A DNA stretch of 64,000 nucleotides, taken from NCBI RefSeq assembly GCF_036231355.1, contig NZ_CP109496.1, positions 6,324,001-6,388,000 of the forward strand, in the 5' to 3' direction. The notes under the pieces were generated by a model. That model was not told where the DNA came from. It did no database searches and saw nothing but the letters and a program-made list of their open reading frames with translations. A program made the position numbers and the translations under genes. The stretch comes from Streptomyces sp. NBC_01431. Its GTDB lineage: Bacteria > Actinomycetota > Actinomycetes > Streptomycetales > Streptomycetaceae. Below are positions 34,987 through 42,858 of the stretch, in pieces (position 1 is the stretch's first letter; every line of letters begins with the position of its first letter).

Positions 34987-35037
34987 GCGGGTCCCGGGAC
35001 GGGGCGGGACGGGGGGCTCGCACGAGCCAGTAACCTT

Positions 35038-35079
35038 GTACGGGGCGGATTTGCGCCCCGAGCAAACCCCGCCCCGTAC
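35038..35079 (+). promoter_or_regulatory. Stable hairpin immediately before the cmk ribosome binding site
   Basis: GTACGGGGCGG pairs with CCGCCCCGTAC across 35038-35079, with an inner TTTGC/GCAAA extension and a GCCCCGA loop, giving about 16 bp with a small bulge. It ends one base before AGGAAGG, the SD of cmk. It may be a terminator-attenuator behind tyrA or a translational control element. Confidence 0.6.
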
Positions 35080-35098
35080 CAGGAAGGTGTCCGTCACC

Positions 35099-35794
35099 GT
35101 GGAAAGCGCCGCCCGGACCGCTCCGGCAGCAGTGATTGTCGCCATCGACGGCCCCTCCGGCACCGGCAAGTCCAGCACCTCCAAGGCGGTCGCCGCCAAG
35201 CTGGGGCTGAGCTATCTGGACACCGGAGCCCAGTACCGGGCGATCACCTGGTGGATGATCAGCAACGGGATCGACATCGGCGACCCCGCCGAGATCGCGG
35301 TCGCGGCCGCCAAGCCGGTGATCGTCTCCGGCACCGACCCGTCGGCGCCGACGATCACCGTGGACGGCGAGGACGCCGCCGGGCCGATCCGCACCCAGGA
35401 CGTCACCTCCAAGGTGAGCGCGGTCAGCGCCGTCCCCGAGGTGCGGGCCCTCATCACCCAGCTTCAGCGCGACATAGCGGCCGCCGCACCGCACGGCATC
35501 GTGGTCGAGGGCCGGGACATCGGCACGACCGTGCTGCCCGACGCCGACCTGAAGGTGTTCCTCACCGCCTCTCCCGAGGCGCGCGCGGCTCGTCGCAGCG
35601 GCGAGATCAAGGGCTCCGACGTCGCGGCCACCAGGGACGCCCTGATCAAGCGGGACGCGGCCGACTCCAGCCGCAAGACCTCCCCGCTGGCCAAGGCCGG
35701 CGACGCGGTCGAGGTGGACACCACCGAGCTCACCCTGGACCAGGTCATCGAGTGTGTGGTCACCCTCATCGAGGAGAAGCGGGCCACCAAGTGA
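35099..35794 (+). CDS. cmk: Cytidylate kinase
   Basis: The 231-residue enzyme phosphorylates CMP and dCMP. The P-loop is IDGPSGTGKSST, followed by LSYLDTGAQYRAIT, DVTSKVSAVSAVPEVRALI, the NMP-binding VVEGRDIGTTVLPDADLKVF, and LIKRDAADSSRKTSPLAKA, all standard for Cmk. GTG 35099 has AGGAAGG 11 bases upstream; GTG 35087 lies inside that SD and is less likely. Four-base overlap with the acyltransferase gene. Confidence 0.94.
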   Translation: MESAARTAPAAVIVAIDGPSGTGKSSTSKAVAAKLGLSYLDTGAQYRAITWWMISNGIDIGDPAEIAVAAAKPVIVSGTDPSAPTITVDGEDAAGPIRTQDVTSKVSAVSAVPEVRALITQLQRDIAAAAPHGIVVEGRDIGTTVLPDADLKVFLTASPEARAARRSGEIKGSDVAATRDALIKRDAADSSRKTSPLAKAGDAVEVDTTELTLDQVIECVVTLIEEKRATK

Positions 35795-36486
35795 CGTCCC
35801 TTCCGTCGCCCGGCCGCCCCTCGCAGGGGCGCTCCGCGCCCCGCCGGCCCGCCTCGGAGCGAGGCGCCGAGATCGGCCGCCGGATCGGTGTCGGCCTGAT
35901 GTACGGGCTGTGGAAGCCGCGGGTGCTCGGCGCCTGGCGCGTTCCGGCGAGCGGTCCGGCGATCCTCGCCGTCAACCACTCCCACAACATCGACGGCCCG
36001 ATGGTCATGGGCACCGCCCCCCGCGGCACCCATTTCCTGATCAAGAAGGAAGCCTTCGTCGGGCCGCTCGGCCCGTTCCTCGAAGGCATCGGCCAGGTCA
36101 AGGTGGACCGGGCGGTCGCCGACCGCACCGCGATCACCGACGCGCTGGCCGTGCTCGACCAGGGCGGCGTCCTCGGGATCTTCCCCGAGGGCACCCGCGG
36201 CGAGGGCGATTTCGCCTCGCTGCGGGCCGGCCTCGCCTATTTCGCCGTACGGTCGGGGGCGCCCATCGTCCCGGTCGCGGTGCTGGGAAGCACCGAGCGC
36301 CGCGGACGGTTGATAAAGGGGCTGCCGCCGCTGCGCAGCCGCGTCGACGTCGTCTTCGGGGACGCCTTCGAAGCCGGTGACGGCAGCGGGCGGCGGACCC
36401 GCAAAGCCCTGGACGAGGCCACCGTCCGCATCCAGGACCGGCTCACCGGCCACCTGGAAAACGCCAGGCGCCTGACCGGGCGCTAG
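35791..36486 (+). CDS. PlsC-like 1-acyl-sn-glycerol-3-phosphate acyltransferase
   Basis: The 231-residue acyltransferase has the catalytic NHSHNID (an HX4D motif) near residue 60 and FPEGTRGEGDF near residue 132. LIKKEAFVGPLGPFLEGIGQ and IVPVAVLGSTERRG lie between and after. It would acylate lysophosphatidate in phospholipid synthesis. The first 25 residues are Pro/Ser/Arg rich. GTG 35791 overlaps the cmk stop. The cmk-plsC-der order is common in actinobacteria. Confidence 0.9.
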   Translation: MTSLPSPGRPSQGRSAPRRPASERGAEIGRRIGVGLMYGLWKPRVLGAWRVPASGPAILAVNHSHNIDGPMVMGTAPRGTHFLIKKEAFVGPLGPFLEGIGQVKVDRAVADRTAITDALAVLDQGGVLGIFPEGTRGEGDFASLRAGLAYFAVRSGAPIVPVAVLGSTERRGRLIKGLPPLRSRVDVVFGDAFEAGDGSGRRTRKALDEATVRIQDRLTGHLENARRLTGR

Positions 36487-36556
36487 GTCAGACTTTCAGT
36501 AGTGGACCGCTCGATCGCGGCCCACCGATCACCACGATGAACGAGGTACGGACTTC

Positions 36557-38005
36557 ATGAACGACCAGCACGAACACGGAGCACTCGGCGACGCCGAGTA
36601 CGCGGAGTTCATGGAGCTCGCCGCCGAAGAGGGCTTCGACATCGAGGACGTCGAGGCCGCCATCGACGAGGCCGGCCACGGCCCGCTCCCGGCCCTCGCC
36701 GTCGTCGGCCGCCCGAACGTGGGCAAGTCGACCCTGGTGAACCGCATCATCGGCCGCCGCGAGGCGGTCGTCCAGGACAAGCCCGGCGTCACCCGCGACC
36801 GCGTCACCTATGAGGCCGAGTGGGCGGGCCGCCGTTTCAAGGTCGTGGACACGGGCGGCTGGGAGCAGGACGTCCTGGGCCTCGACGCCTCCGTCGCCGC
36901 CCAGGCCGAGTTCGCCATCGAGGCGGCGGACGCCGTGGTCTTCGTGGTGGACGCCACCGTGGGCGCCACCGACACCGACGAAGCCGTCGTCAAGCTGCTC
37001 CGCCGGGCCGGCAAGCCTGTCGTGCTCGCCGCCAACAAGGTCGACGGCATGTCCGGCGAGTCCGACGCCGCCGCCCTGTGGTCGCTCGGCCTCGGCGAGC
37101 CCTTCCCGATCTCCGCCCTGCACGGCCGCGGCACCGGCGACCTGCTCGACGAGATCCTCAAGGCCCTGCCCGACGCCCCGCCCCAGCGCTTCGGCACCGC
37201 CCTCGGCGGCCCGCGCCGGATCGCGCTGATCGGCCGCCCCAACGTCGGCAAGTCCTCGCTCCTGAACCAGGTCGCGAAGGAGGAGCGGGTCGTCGTCAAC
37301 GAGCAGTCCGGCACCACCCGCGACCCCGTGGACGAGCTCATCGAACTCGGCGGAATCACCTGGAAGTTCGTGGACACGGCGGGCATCCGCCGCCGCGTCC
37401 ACCTCCAGGAGGGCGCCGACTACTACGCCTCGCTGCGTACCGCCGCCGCCGTCGAGAAGGCGGAGGTCGCGGTCGTCCTCATCGACACCAGCGAGTCCAT
37501 CTCGGTGCAGGACCAGCGCATCATCACGATGGCCGTCGACGCCGGGCGCGCACTGGTCATCGCGTACAACAAGTGGGACACCCTCGACGAGGAGCGGCGC
37601 TACTACCTGGAGCGCGAGATCGAGACCGAGATGCAGCAGGTCGCCTGGGCGCCCCGGGTCAACGTCTCGGCGCTGACCGGCCGCCACATGGAGAAGCTGG
37701 TCCCGGCGATCGAGACGGCACTGGCGGGCTGGGAGACCCGGGTGCCGACCGGCCGCCTCAACGCCTTCCTCGGCGAGCTGGTCGCCGCCCACCCGCACCC
37801 GATCCGCGGTGGCAAGCAGCCGCGCATCCTGTTCGGTACGCAGGCAGGCACCAAGCCGCCCCGGTTCGTGCTGTTCGCCTCGGGCTTCATCGAGGCCGGC
37901 TACCGGCGCTTCATCGAGCGCCGGCTGCGCGAGGAGTTCGGCTTCGAGGGCACCCCGATCCACATCTCGGTGCGGGTGCGCGAGAAGCGCGGCCGTAAGA
38001 AGTAA
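36557..38005 (+). CDS. der: Ribosome biogenesis GTPase Der (EngA)
   Basis: The 482-residue protein has two GTPase domains in tandem. The first has G1 GRPNVGKST (residues 51-59), VVDTGGWE and NKVDG. The second has GRPNVGKSS (226-234), VDTAGIRRR and NKWD. A C-terminal KH-like domain (RILFGTQAGTKPPRFVLFAS) follows. Der is needed for 50S assembly. The acidic 45-residue N-terminal extension (EFMELAAEEGFDIEDVEAAI) is typical of actinobacterial Der. ATG 36557 follows GAGGT at an SD distance of about ten. Confidence 0.95.
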   Translation: MNDQHEHGALGDAEYAEFMELAAEEGFDIEDVEAAIDEAGHGPLPALAVVGRPNVGKSTLVNRIIGRREAVVQDKPGVTRDRVTYEAEWAGRRFKVVDTGGWEQDVLGLDASVAAQAEFAIEAADAVVFVVDATVGATDTDEAVVKLLRRAGKPVVLAANKVDGMSGESDAAALWSLGLGEPFPISALHGRGTGDLLDEILKALPDAPPQRFGTALGGPRRIALIGRPNVGKSSLLNQVAKEERVVVNEQSGTTRDPVDELIELGGITWKFVDTAGIRRRVHLQEGADYYASLRTAAAVEKAEVAVVLIDTSESISVQDQRIITMAVDAGRALVIAYNKWDTLDEERRYYLEREIETEMQQVAWAPRVNVSALTGRHMEKLVPAIETALAGWETRVPTGRLNAFLGELVAAHPHPIRGGKQPRILFGTQAGTKPPRFVLFASGFIEAGYRRFIERRLREEFGFEGTPIHISVRVREKRGRKK

Positions 38006-38029
38006 CTCCCTTACGGGGGAGGGCTGGAG

Positions 38030-38416
38030 CTAGAGCCCCCTGCGAGGGCCGGGCGGCAGTGCCGCCGGGAGGTGATGGTGCCCGGTGTGCTGCCGCCCGT
38101 TCGCGTGCATCGCGGGGTGCAGATGCCAGTTCCCGGCGTACGTGGTCGGGAAGTGCTGGGTCTGCTGACCCGTCTGGTGAGTGGTCCGGGCGCCGTAGCC
38201 ACCCAGTCCGCCACCGGCACCGCCGAACCCCCGGAAGTCGAGGTCCTCCTCGCCGGAGCGGTCACCGGGCAGCGTGCGGAAGGACCTGCGGTACTCCGAG
38301 CACAGCGCGTCGTAGATCGGCGTGGGGGAGTAATGGCCTCCCAGTGCGTCGCCCGACGCGCGCATGGCGGGGATATGGGACTGGTACGGCTCGCGGGATG
38401 GGTCGTATGAGTGCAC
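38030..38416 (-). CDS. Conserved Streptomyces hypothetical with His-rich C-terminus
   Basis: The 128-residue product from GTG 38416 begins MHSYDPSREPYQSHIPAMRA, continues with PTPIYDALCSEYRRSFRTLP and a Gly-rich middle, and ends in a histidine-rich tail (NWHLHPAMHANGRQHTGHHH). I recognise the sequence as a conserved streptomycete protein downstream of der but know no function. The start is uncertain: no SD precedes it, and the frame is open to 38476. It is convergent with der. The histidines might bind metal, which is speculation. Confidence 0.65.
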   Translation of the reverse strand: MHSYDPSREPYQSHIPAMRASGDALGGHYSPTPIYDALCSEYRRSFRTLPGDRSGEEDLDFRGFGGAGGGLGGYGARTTHQTGQQTQHFPTTYAGNWHLHPAMHANGRQHTGHHHLPAALPPGPRRGL

Positions 38417-38550
38417 GTATGTGCCAACGACACCGCGGGGCGGGGGATGCGGGGCGTTTCGGCTTATCGGGAGCACTGGGCGGGGAATTCCACGCCCCTT
38501 CCGTGCGCGCCCGTGTCAGCGGGGGCTTCGGGAAGGGGCGTGGCTCAGCC

Positions 38551-39321
38551 TCAGGTGCCGGCCAGCGGCATGGCGGCGGCCACGAGGCGGCCGTCGGCGG
38601 AGGCCTTCTCCAGCGCGTCCCTGAGCAGGTCCTCGCGCGGCTGCTGGCCGATGACGCCGACCGGCGCGGCGAAGACGAGGACCCGCTGTGACTTGTTGGC
38701 CGCCGCGCGCCAGCCCTCCGTCACCTGGAGCGGCTGGTGCGCCTGCCACCAGGAGACCGAGCCGCTGCCGCCGGTGCCGGGCTGAAGGATCGCGTGCAGC
38801 TGGCCCATCGCGAGCAGCACGGACCAGCCGGACAGCACCGAGGGCAGCCGGGCCATGTCGGTGACCGGCACGAAGCCCTGCTCGATGAGGAGCGGGAGGA
38901 ATTCGTCGGTGGACCCGCCCGACCCGGCCCGCGCGATCGGGACGGTGGGTTCCACGACGAGCGCCGGGTGCAGGTCGCCCTCGATCAGTACCAGACCGCT
39001 GGTGATGCCGAGCACCGCCTGCTCGGGTGCGCCGCCGCCGGGCTCCTCGCCCGTGATGGAACGTACGGCGCCCTGGAGCTGCTCCTCGGCGACCTGGACG
39101 ACCTGGGAGGGGATGCAGCTGGCGTGGGCGAAGGCGAGCACCGCCGTCTCCTCGCCGACGAACAGGACGGTGCTGGTGCGCTCCTGCTCGGAGTCGCCCG
39201 GCGTCCGGCAGGAGGTGCAGTCGTAGCTGCCCGGGGCGTTGTCGCCGGCGAGCAGCCGCTCGGCTTCTTCGTCGCCGATCTCGGCGCGGACGTCCTCACT
39301 GACGTCGAGCATGCGCGGCAC
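38551..39321 (-). CDS. Conserved actinobacterial hypothetical protein (256 aa)
   Basis: I do not recognise a domain. The protein starts VPRMLDVSEDVRAEIGDEEA and has a CTSC pair near residue 35. A beta-rich middle follows (TSTVLFVGEETAVLAFAHAS, GLVLIEGDLHPALVVEPTVP). Later regions are LSGWSVLLAMGQLHAIL and SVSWWQAHQPLQVTEGW. There is no signal peptide and no clear membrane helix. GTG 39321 has AGGAG six bases upstream; ATG 39312 is an alternative. The protein is probably cytoplasmic, and the single CxxC could bind metal. Confidence 0.75.
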   Translation of the reverse strand: MPRMLDVSEDVRAEIGDEEAERLLAGDNAPGSYDCTSCRTPGDSEQERTSTVLFVGEETAVLAFAHASCIPSQVVQVAEEQLQGAVRSITGEEPGGGAPEQAVLGITSGLVLIEGDLHPALVVEPTVPIARAGSGGSTDEFLPLLIEQGFVPVTDMARLPSVLSGWSVLLAMGQLHAILQPGTGGSGSVSWWQAHQPLQVTEGWRAAANKSQRVLVFAAPVGVIGQQPREDLLRDALEKASADGRLVAAAMPLAGT

Positions 39322-39827
39322 GGGTGGCTCCTAGGAACTGAGTGGATGCGCCGGGCGGTTCCCGGCTTCTCTCGTACAAACGACAACGGGTGATCTGTGG
39401 CCGGAGTCACGCGAGAAGGCGAACGGAATCGAACCGTCCCCAGCGGAGGGTGAATGCGCCCCCGGAACCCTTCACTCCCTGTCAACACCTGCGGGATACA
39501 CGGAAGTTGACGCGGTGAGCCGGGTCACAGATCATTTCACCGACAGGTCGACAAATGCTGATATCCACGAATCAAGTGGGTGTCCGGAAGTCGCTGATAC
39601 TCCCGGTAACCATCAACTGGCCTGGAATGACAGGGCGTTGGTTGATGCCGGAGCATGCGGGTCCCTAGATTCCACCGCCGTGTGCACCGAGCACCGCCCG
39701 GGAACGCCCGCCGGCCGTACCAGCGAACGACGACCTTCCGGTGGGCGGGGGCAGCGCGGAACGAGGCGCCGGAAGCGCCGGAGACCGCGTTGCTCAGGGG
39801 GACCCCGGGTGCTTCGAGAGGGATTTC
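39322..39827. other. 506-base leader region upstream of the rpf gene
   Basis: No gene is credible here. It holds a promoter candidate at 39642-39671 and a weak CATCAAC/GTTGATG inverted repeat at about 39610-39647. Some Streptomyces rpf genes carry a c-di-AMP (ydaO) riboswitch in such leaders; I looked for its conserved blocks and did not find them. Confidence 0.5.
39642..39671 (+). promoter_or_regulatory. Candidate sigma-HrdB promoter of the rpf gene
   Basis: TTGATG (39642-39647), an 18-base spacer and TAGATT (39666-39671) lie about 155 bases before the start codon. The resulting 5' leader would be roughly 150 bases long. Confidence 0.45.
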
Positions 39828-40490
39828 ATGTCTCTTGGTACCAGTGGTTCCGGCCCGCTCCGCAGCCGTGGGGCGGCAGCGCTGATCGCGGCCGCGATGG
39901 CGGCCCCGGTCGCTCTGCTCACTGTCGCCACCGGTCCGGCCGCGGCGGCGGACAGCGGGGTGTGGGACCGCATCGCGCAGTGCGAGAGCGGTGGAAACTG
40001 GCACATCAACACCGGAAACGGCTACTACGGCGGGCTTCAGTTCGACGCCGGGACGTGGCGGGCGCACGGCGGCGGGGCGTACGCGTCCACGGCCGACCGG
40101 GCCAGCAGGACCGAGCAGATCGCTGTCGCCACCCGGGTCCAGCGCTCGCAGGGCTGGGGCGCCTGGCCGTCCTGCTCGCGCCAAGCCGGGGCGTACGGCG
40201 GCGCGCCCGCGGCGCAGGCGCCCGCCGAGAGGCGGGCCGCGCCAGCCAAGCCCGTCAAGCAGGCGCCCAGGAGCACGCCGCAGGCCGCGCCGAAGTCGCA
40301 CAAGCCGGTGGCCCCGCTCCACACCGGGAGCACGCCCGCCGCCGGGACGTACACGGTCCGTAGCGGCGACACGCTCTCCGCCATCGCGGCGGCCCACGGC
40401 ACCGGCTGGGAGGCGCTGTACGCGGCCAACCGGGCCGTCGTCGGCGTCGACCCGGACCTCATCGTGCCCGGACAGCAGCTCAAGGTCTGA
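39828..40490 (+). CDS. Secreted resuscitation-promoting factor with LysM domain
   Basis: The 220-residue protein is exported: the signal peptide spans about residues 1-41 and ends AAAA before DSG. The Rpf transglycosylase-like domain follows at about 42-118 (VWDRIAQCESGGNW, with catalytic Glu53, NTGNGYYGGLQFDAGTWRAH). After an Ala/Pro/Lys linker, a LysM peptidoglycan-binding domain covers about 174-219 (YTVRSGDTLSAIAAAHGTGW). It cleaves peptidoglycan during germination or regrowth. ATG 39828 has GAGAGGGA seven bases upstream. Confidence 0.93.
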   Translation: MSLGTSGSGPLRSRGAAALIAAAMAAPVALLTVATGPAAAADSGVWDRIAQCESGGNWHINTGNGYYGGLQFDAGTWRAHGGGAYASTADRASRTEQIAVATRVQRSQGWGAWPSCSRQAGAYGGAPAAQAPAERRAAPAKPVKQAPRSTPQAAPKSHKPVAPLHTGSTPAAGTYTVRSGDTLSAIAAAHGTGWEALYAANRAVVGVDPDLIVPGQQLKV

Positions 40491-40540
40491 GGCACACCGA
40501 GGCACCCAGGGCGTGTCCGGCCAGGACGGCCGAACGCCCC

Positions 40541-40570
40541 GAGCCCCGTCCGGCCGCCCGGACGGGGCTC
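40541..40570 (+). terminator. Perfect hairpin downstream of rpf
   Basis: GAGCCCCGTCCGG and CCGGACGGGGCTC form a perfect 13-bp stem around a CCGC loop, 50 bases after the stop codon. There is no T tract, as is usual for actinomycete terminators. It separates rpf from the glycosyltransferase pair. Confidence 0.8.
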
Positions 40571-40759
40571 CCGCCATCACCCCTCCACACCGTGGTCCCC
40601 AGGTGGACGGGTGGTGATCCGCCCCTGGAGTACGGGTGACGGGCGAGCCAAGTACAGTCCGGTGCTGACCGGGCTTCCGGTCCCGACCGGCCTGGCCGGC
40701 CGAATGACCGAGCGGATGATCGACGCCATCGATCGCACGACCAAGGGGACGCGTGGCGC

Positions 40760-42040
40760 ATGCACATCTCATTCCTGCTGCACAACGCGTACAGCCTGGG
40801 CGGCACCATCCGGTCCACCTTCAACCTCGCCGGTGAACTCGCCCGGCGGCACGACGTCGAGATCGTCTCCGTCTTCCGCCATCACGACGAGCCCACCCTC
40901 ACCGCGCCCGAAGGCGTCCGCCTCAGGCACCTGGTCGACCTCCGCAAGAACAGCCCCGGCTACGAGGGCGACCACCCCGACCACCGCAGGCCCGCCAAGG
41001 TCTTCCCGCGCGGCGACGGACGCCACAGCCAGTACAGCCGCCTCACCGACAGCCGCATCGCGGCCCACCTGAGGGCCGTCGAGGCGGACGTCGTCGTCGG
41101 CACCCGGCCGGGCCTCAACGTGCACATCGCGCGCGAGACCCGGCCCGGCGTGGTCCGCGTCGGCCAGGAGCACCTGACCCTCGCGGGGCACAGCTACCGG
41201 CTGCGCAGCGAGATCGGCCACTCCTACCCGTTGCTCGACGCGATCACCACGGTCACCCGTGCCGACGCCGCCGCGTACGAGGCCCTGCGCCTGCCCGGCG
41301 TACGCGTCGAAGCGGTGCCCAACAGCGTGCCCGCGCCCCGCGTCGAGCCGGCGTCCGGCGACGCCAAGCTGGTCGTCGCGGCCGGGCGGCTCACCCCGGT
41401 CAAGCGGTACGACCTGCTGGTGCGGGCCTTCGCGCGGGTGGTCGCCGTACGGCCGGACTGGCGGCTGCGGATCTACGGCTCCGGTGACGCCTTCGGGAAC
41501 GAACGCGAGGCCCTGCGCAACCTCATTGACGATCTTGGCCTCTACAACCATGTGTTCCTCATGGGCCTGGCGGGCCATCTCGAAGGCGAGTGGGTCAAGG
41601 GCTCCCTCGCGGCCGTCACCTCCAGCCACGAGTCGTTCGGCATGACCATCGTGGAGGCGATGCGCTGCGGACTCCCCGTGGTCTCCACCGACTGTCCACA
41701 GGGGCCGCGCGAAATCATCAAGGACACGGTGGACGGCAGGCTGGTGGAGACGGGCAACGCCGATGCCGTGGCCGCGGCGCTGCTCGAACTGATCCAGGAC
41801 GACGAACTGCGTCACCGCATGGCCAAGTCGGCGCTGGCGAACTCCGAGCGTTTCGACCCGGCCCGGATCGCCGAGCGGCACGAGACGATCTTCGCCGAAC
41901 TGCACGCCCAGGGCGGCGGCAGCCGCTCCGCCGGGGCTCTGCGCGACTCGCTGCACAAGGCTCGCAGCACTGCCCTCGACGGGGCCTACGCCCTGCGTCA
42001 CAAGGCCGCCGCCGTGCTCCGGAAAGGGCAGACCGCATGA
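40760..42040 (+). CDS. Glycosyltransferase family 4 (GT-B)
   Basis: The 426-residue GT-B enzyme has an N-terminal lobe beginning MHISFLLHNAYSLGGTIRST, the standard GT4 G-loop. The C-terminal lobe has VVAAGRLTPVKRYDLLVRAF, IYGSGDAFGNE, and the full EX7E motif ESFGMTIVE in VTSSHESFGMTIVEAM. No membrane helix. The last 50 residues are basic and helical. It is coupled by an ATGA overlap to the next gene, so the two probably act on one glycan; substrate unknown. AAGGGGA lies 11 bases before the ATG. Confidence 0.9.
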   Translation: MHISFLLHNAYSLGGTIRSTFNLAGELARRHDVEIVSVFRHHDEPTLTAPEGVRLRHLVDLRKNSPGYEGDHPDHRRPAKVFPRGDGRHSQYSRLTDSRIAAHLRAVEADVVVGTRPGLNVHIARETRPGVVRVGQEHLTLAGHSYRLRSEIGHSYPLLDAITTVTRADAAAYEALRLPGVRVEAVPNSVPAPRVEPASGDAKLVVAAGRLTPVKRYDLLVRAFARVVAVRPDWRLRIYGSGDAFGNEREALRNLIDDLGLYNHVFLMGLAGHLEGEWVKGSLAAVTSSHESFGMTIVEAMRCGLPVVSTDCPQGPREIIKDTVDGRLVETGNADAVAAALLELIQDDELRHRMAKSALANSERFDPARIAERHETIFAELHAQGGGSRSAGALRDSLHKARSTALDGAYALRHKAAAVLRKGQTA

Positions 42041-42858
42041 CCACCACCGCCGAGTCACCGGACACGGGCAGCGCGTCCGCGGCGCCGCGCGCCGACTGCA
42101 TCGCCGACTCCGCGGGCGGAGTGACCTTCGACATCACGGGCGCCGGGCGGCCGGGCGCCGCGCTCGTCCTGCGTCGGCGCGGCGCGAAGCCGGGCCCCGA
42201 CGTGCTCCTCCCGCTCACCCCGGCCGCCGAAGGCCTGCTCCGGGCGGTGCTGCCCAGCACGGTCGAACTCGCCGAAGGGGAGTGGGAGACGTACCTGCGC
42301 GCCGGTGAGGGCGAGGAGCGGCGCCTGGAGCCGGGCGTGCGGGACTTGCGCGCCCTGGTCGACCGCGAGCCCGGCCCGGACACCGAAGGGGTCGCGGTGC
42401 GCATCCCCTACCCCGGGCGGTCCGGCGAACTCGTCGTCCGCAGCTGGCTACGCAAGCCGCACGCCGAGACCGGCGAGGTCGGCTTCGGCGCCGACGCGGT
42501 CACCGTGCGGGGGCGGCTGTACGGCACCGGGCTCGCCCCGGACGCGGTCGTCGAGGCACGGCTGCGGGGCGGCGCCGGCCGGACCCACCGGGTACCCGCG
42601 ATGGCCGACGCCGACGGCTTCACCTTCACGCTCCCGTACGGGCCGCTCGCCGAGGGGCTCGACGCGAAGGAGTGGCTCTGGGACCTGTGGCTGCTCACCG
42701 GCGACGCGAAGGTCCGCCTTGCCCGCATCCTGGACGACGTTCCGCTCAAGCAGGTGATCTTCGTGTACCCGGGTACCCGGGTGGGCCCGGGAGTGGTCCG
42801 GCCGTACTACACGGGCGCCAACGATCTGAGCGTACGAGTGGACAGGGCGGCGGGTTAG
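42037..42858 (+). CDS. Hypothetical protein coupled to a GT4 glycosyltransferase
   Basis: The 273-residue soluble protein has no motif I can assign. It contains repeated beta-rich blocks (GRPGAALVLRRRGAKPG, VAVRIPYPGRSGELVVRSWL, VTVRGRLYGTGLAPDAVVEA, FTFTLPYGPLA). It also has a C-terminal EWLWDLWLLTGDAKVRLARI and RVGPGVVRPYYTGANDLSVR. This resembles the beta-sandwich accessory modules often annotated simply as transferases beside cell-wall glycopolymer enzymes. The start overlaps the upstream stop; its own stop overlaps that of ctaD on the other strand by four bases. Confidence 0.75.
   Translation: MTTTAESPDTGSASAAPRADCIADSAGGVTFDITGAGRPGAALVLRRRGAKPGPDVLLPLTPAAEGLLRAVLPSTVELAEGEWETYLRAGEGEERRLEPGVRDLRALVDREPGPDTEGVAVRIPYPGRSGELVVRSWLRKPHAETGEVGFGADAVTVRGRLYGTGLAPDAVVEARLRGGAGRTHRVPAMADADGFTFTLPYGPLAEGLDAKEWLWDLWLLTGDAKVRLARILDDVPLKQVIFVYPGTRVGPGVVRPYYTGANDLSVRVDRAAG

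Noticed and set aside
39413..39435. tRNA T-arm-like sequence on the minus strand (GGTTCGATTCC)
   Set aside because: Neighbouring sequence gives no acceptor pairing of seven bases and no anticodon arm, so it is a chance match.
39393..39827. Possible c-di-AMP (ydaO) riboswitch in the rpf leader
   Set aside because: Some Streptomyces rpf leaders carry one, but the conserved GGGGGAACC, GGGGTGAATC and GGTAGGCG blocks in the right order are absent.
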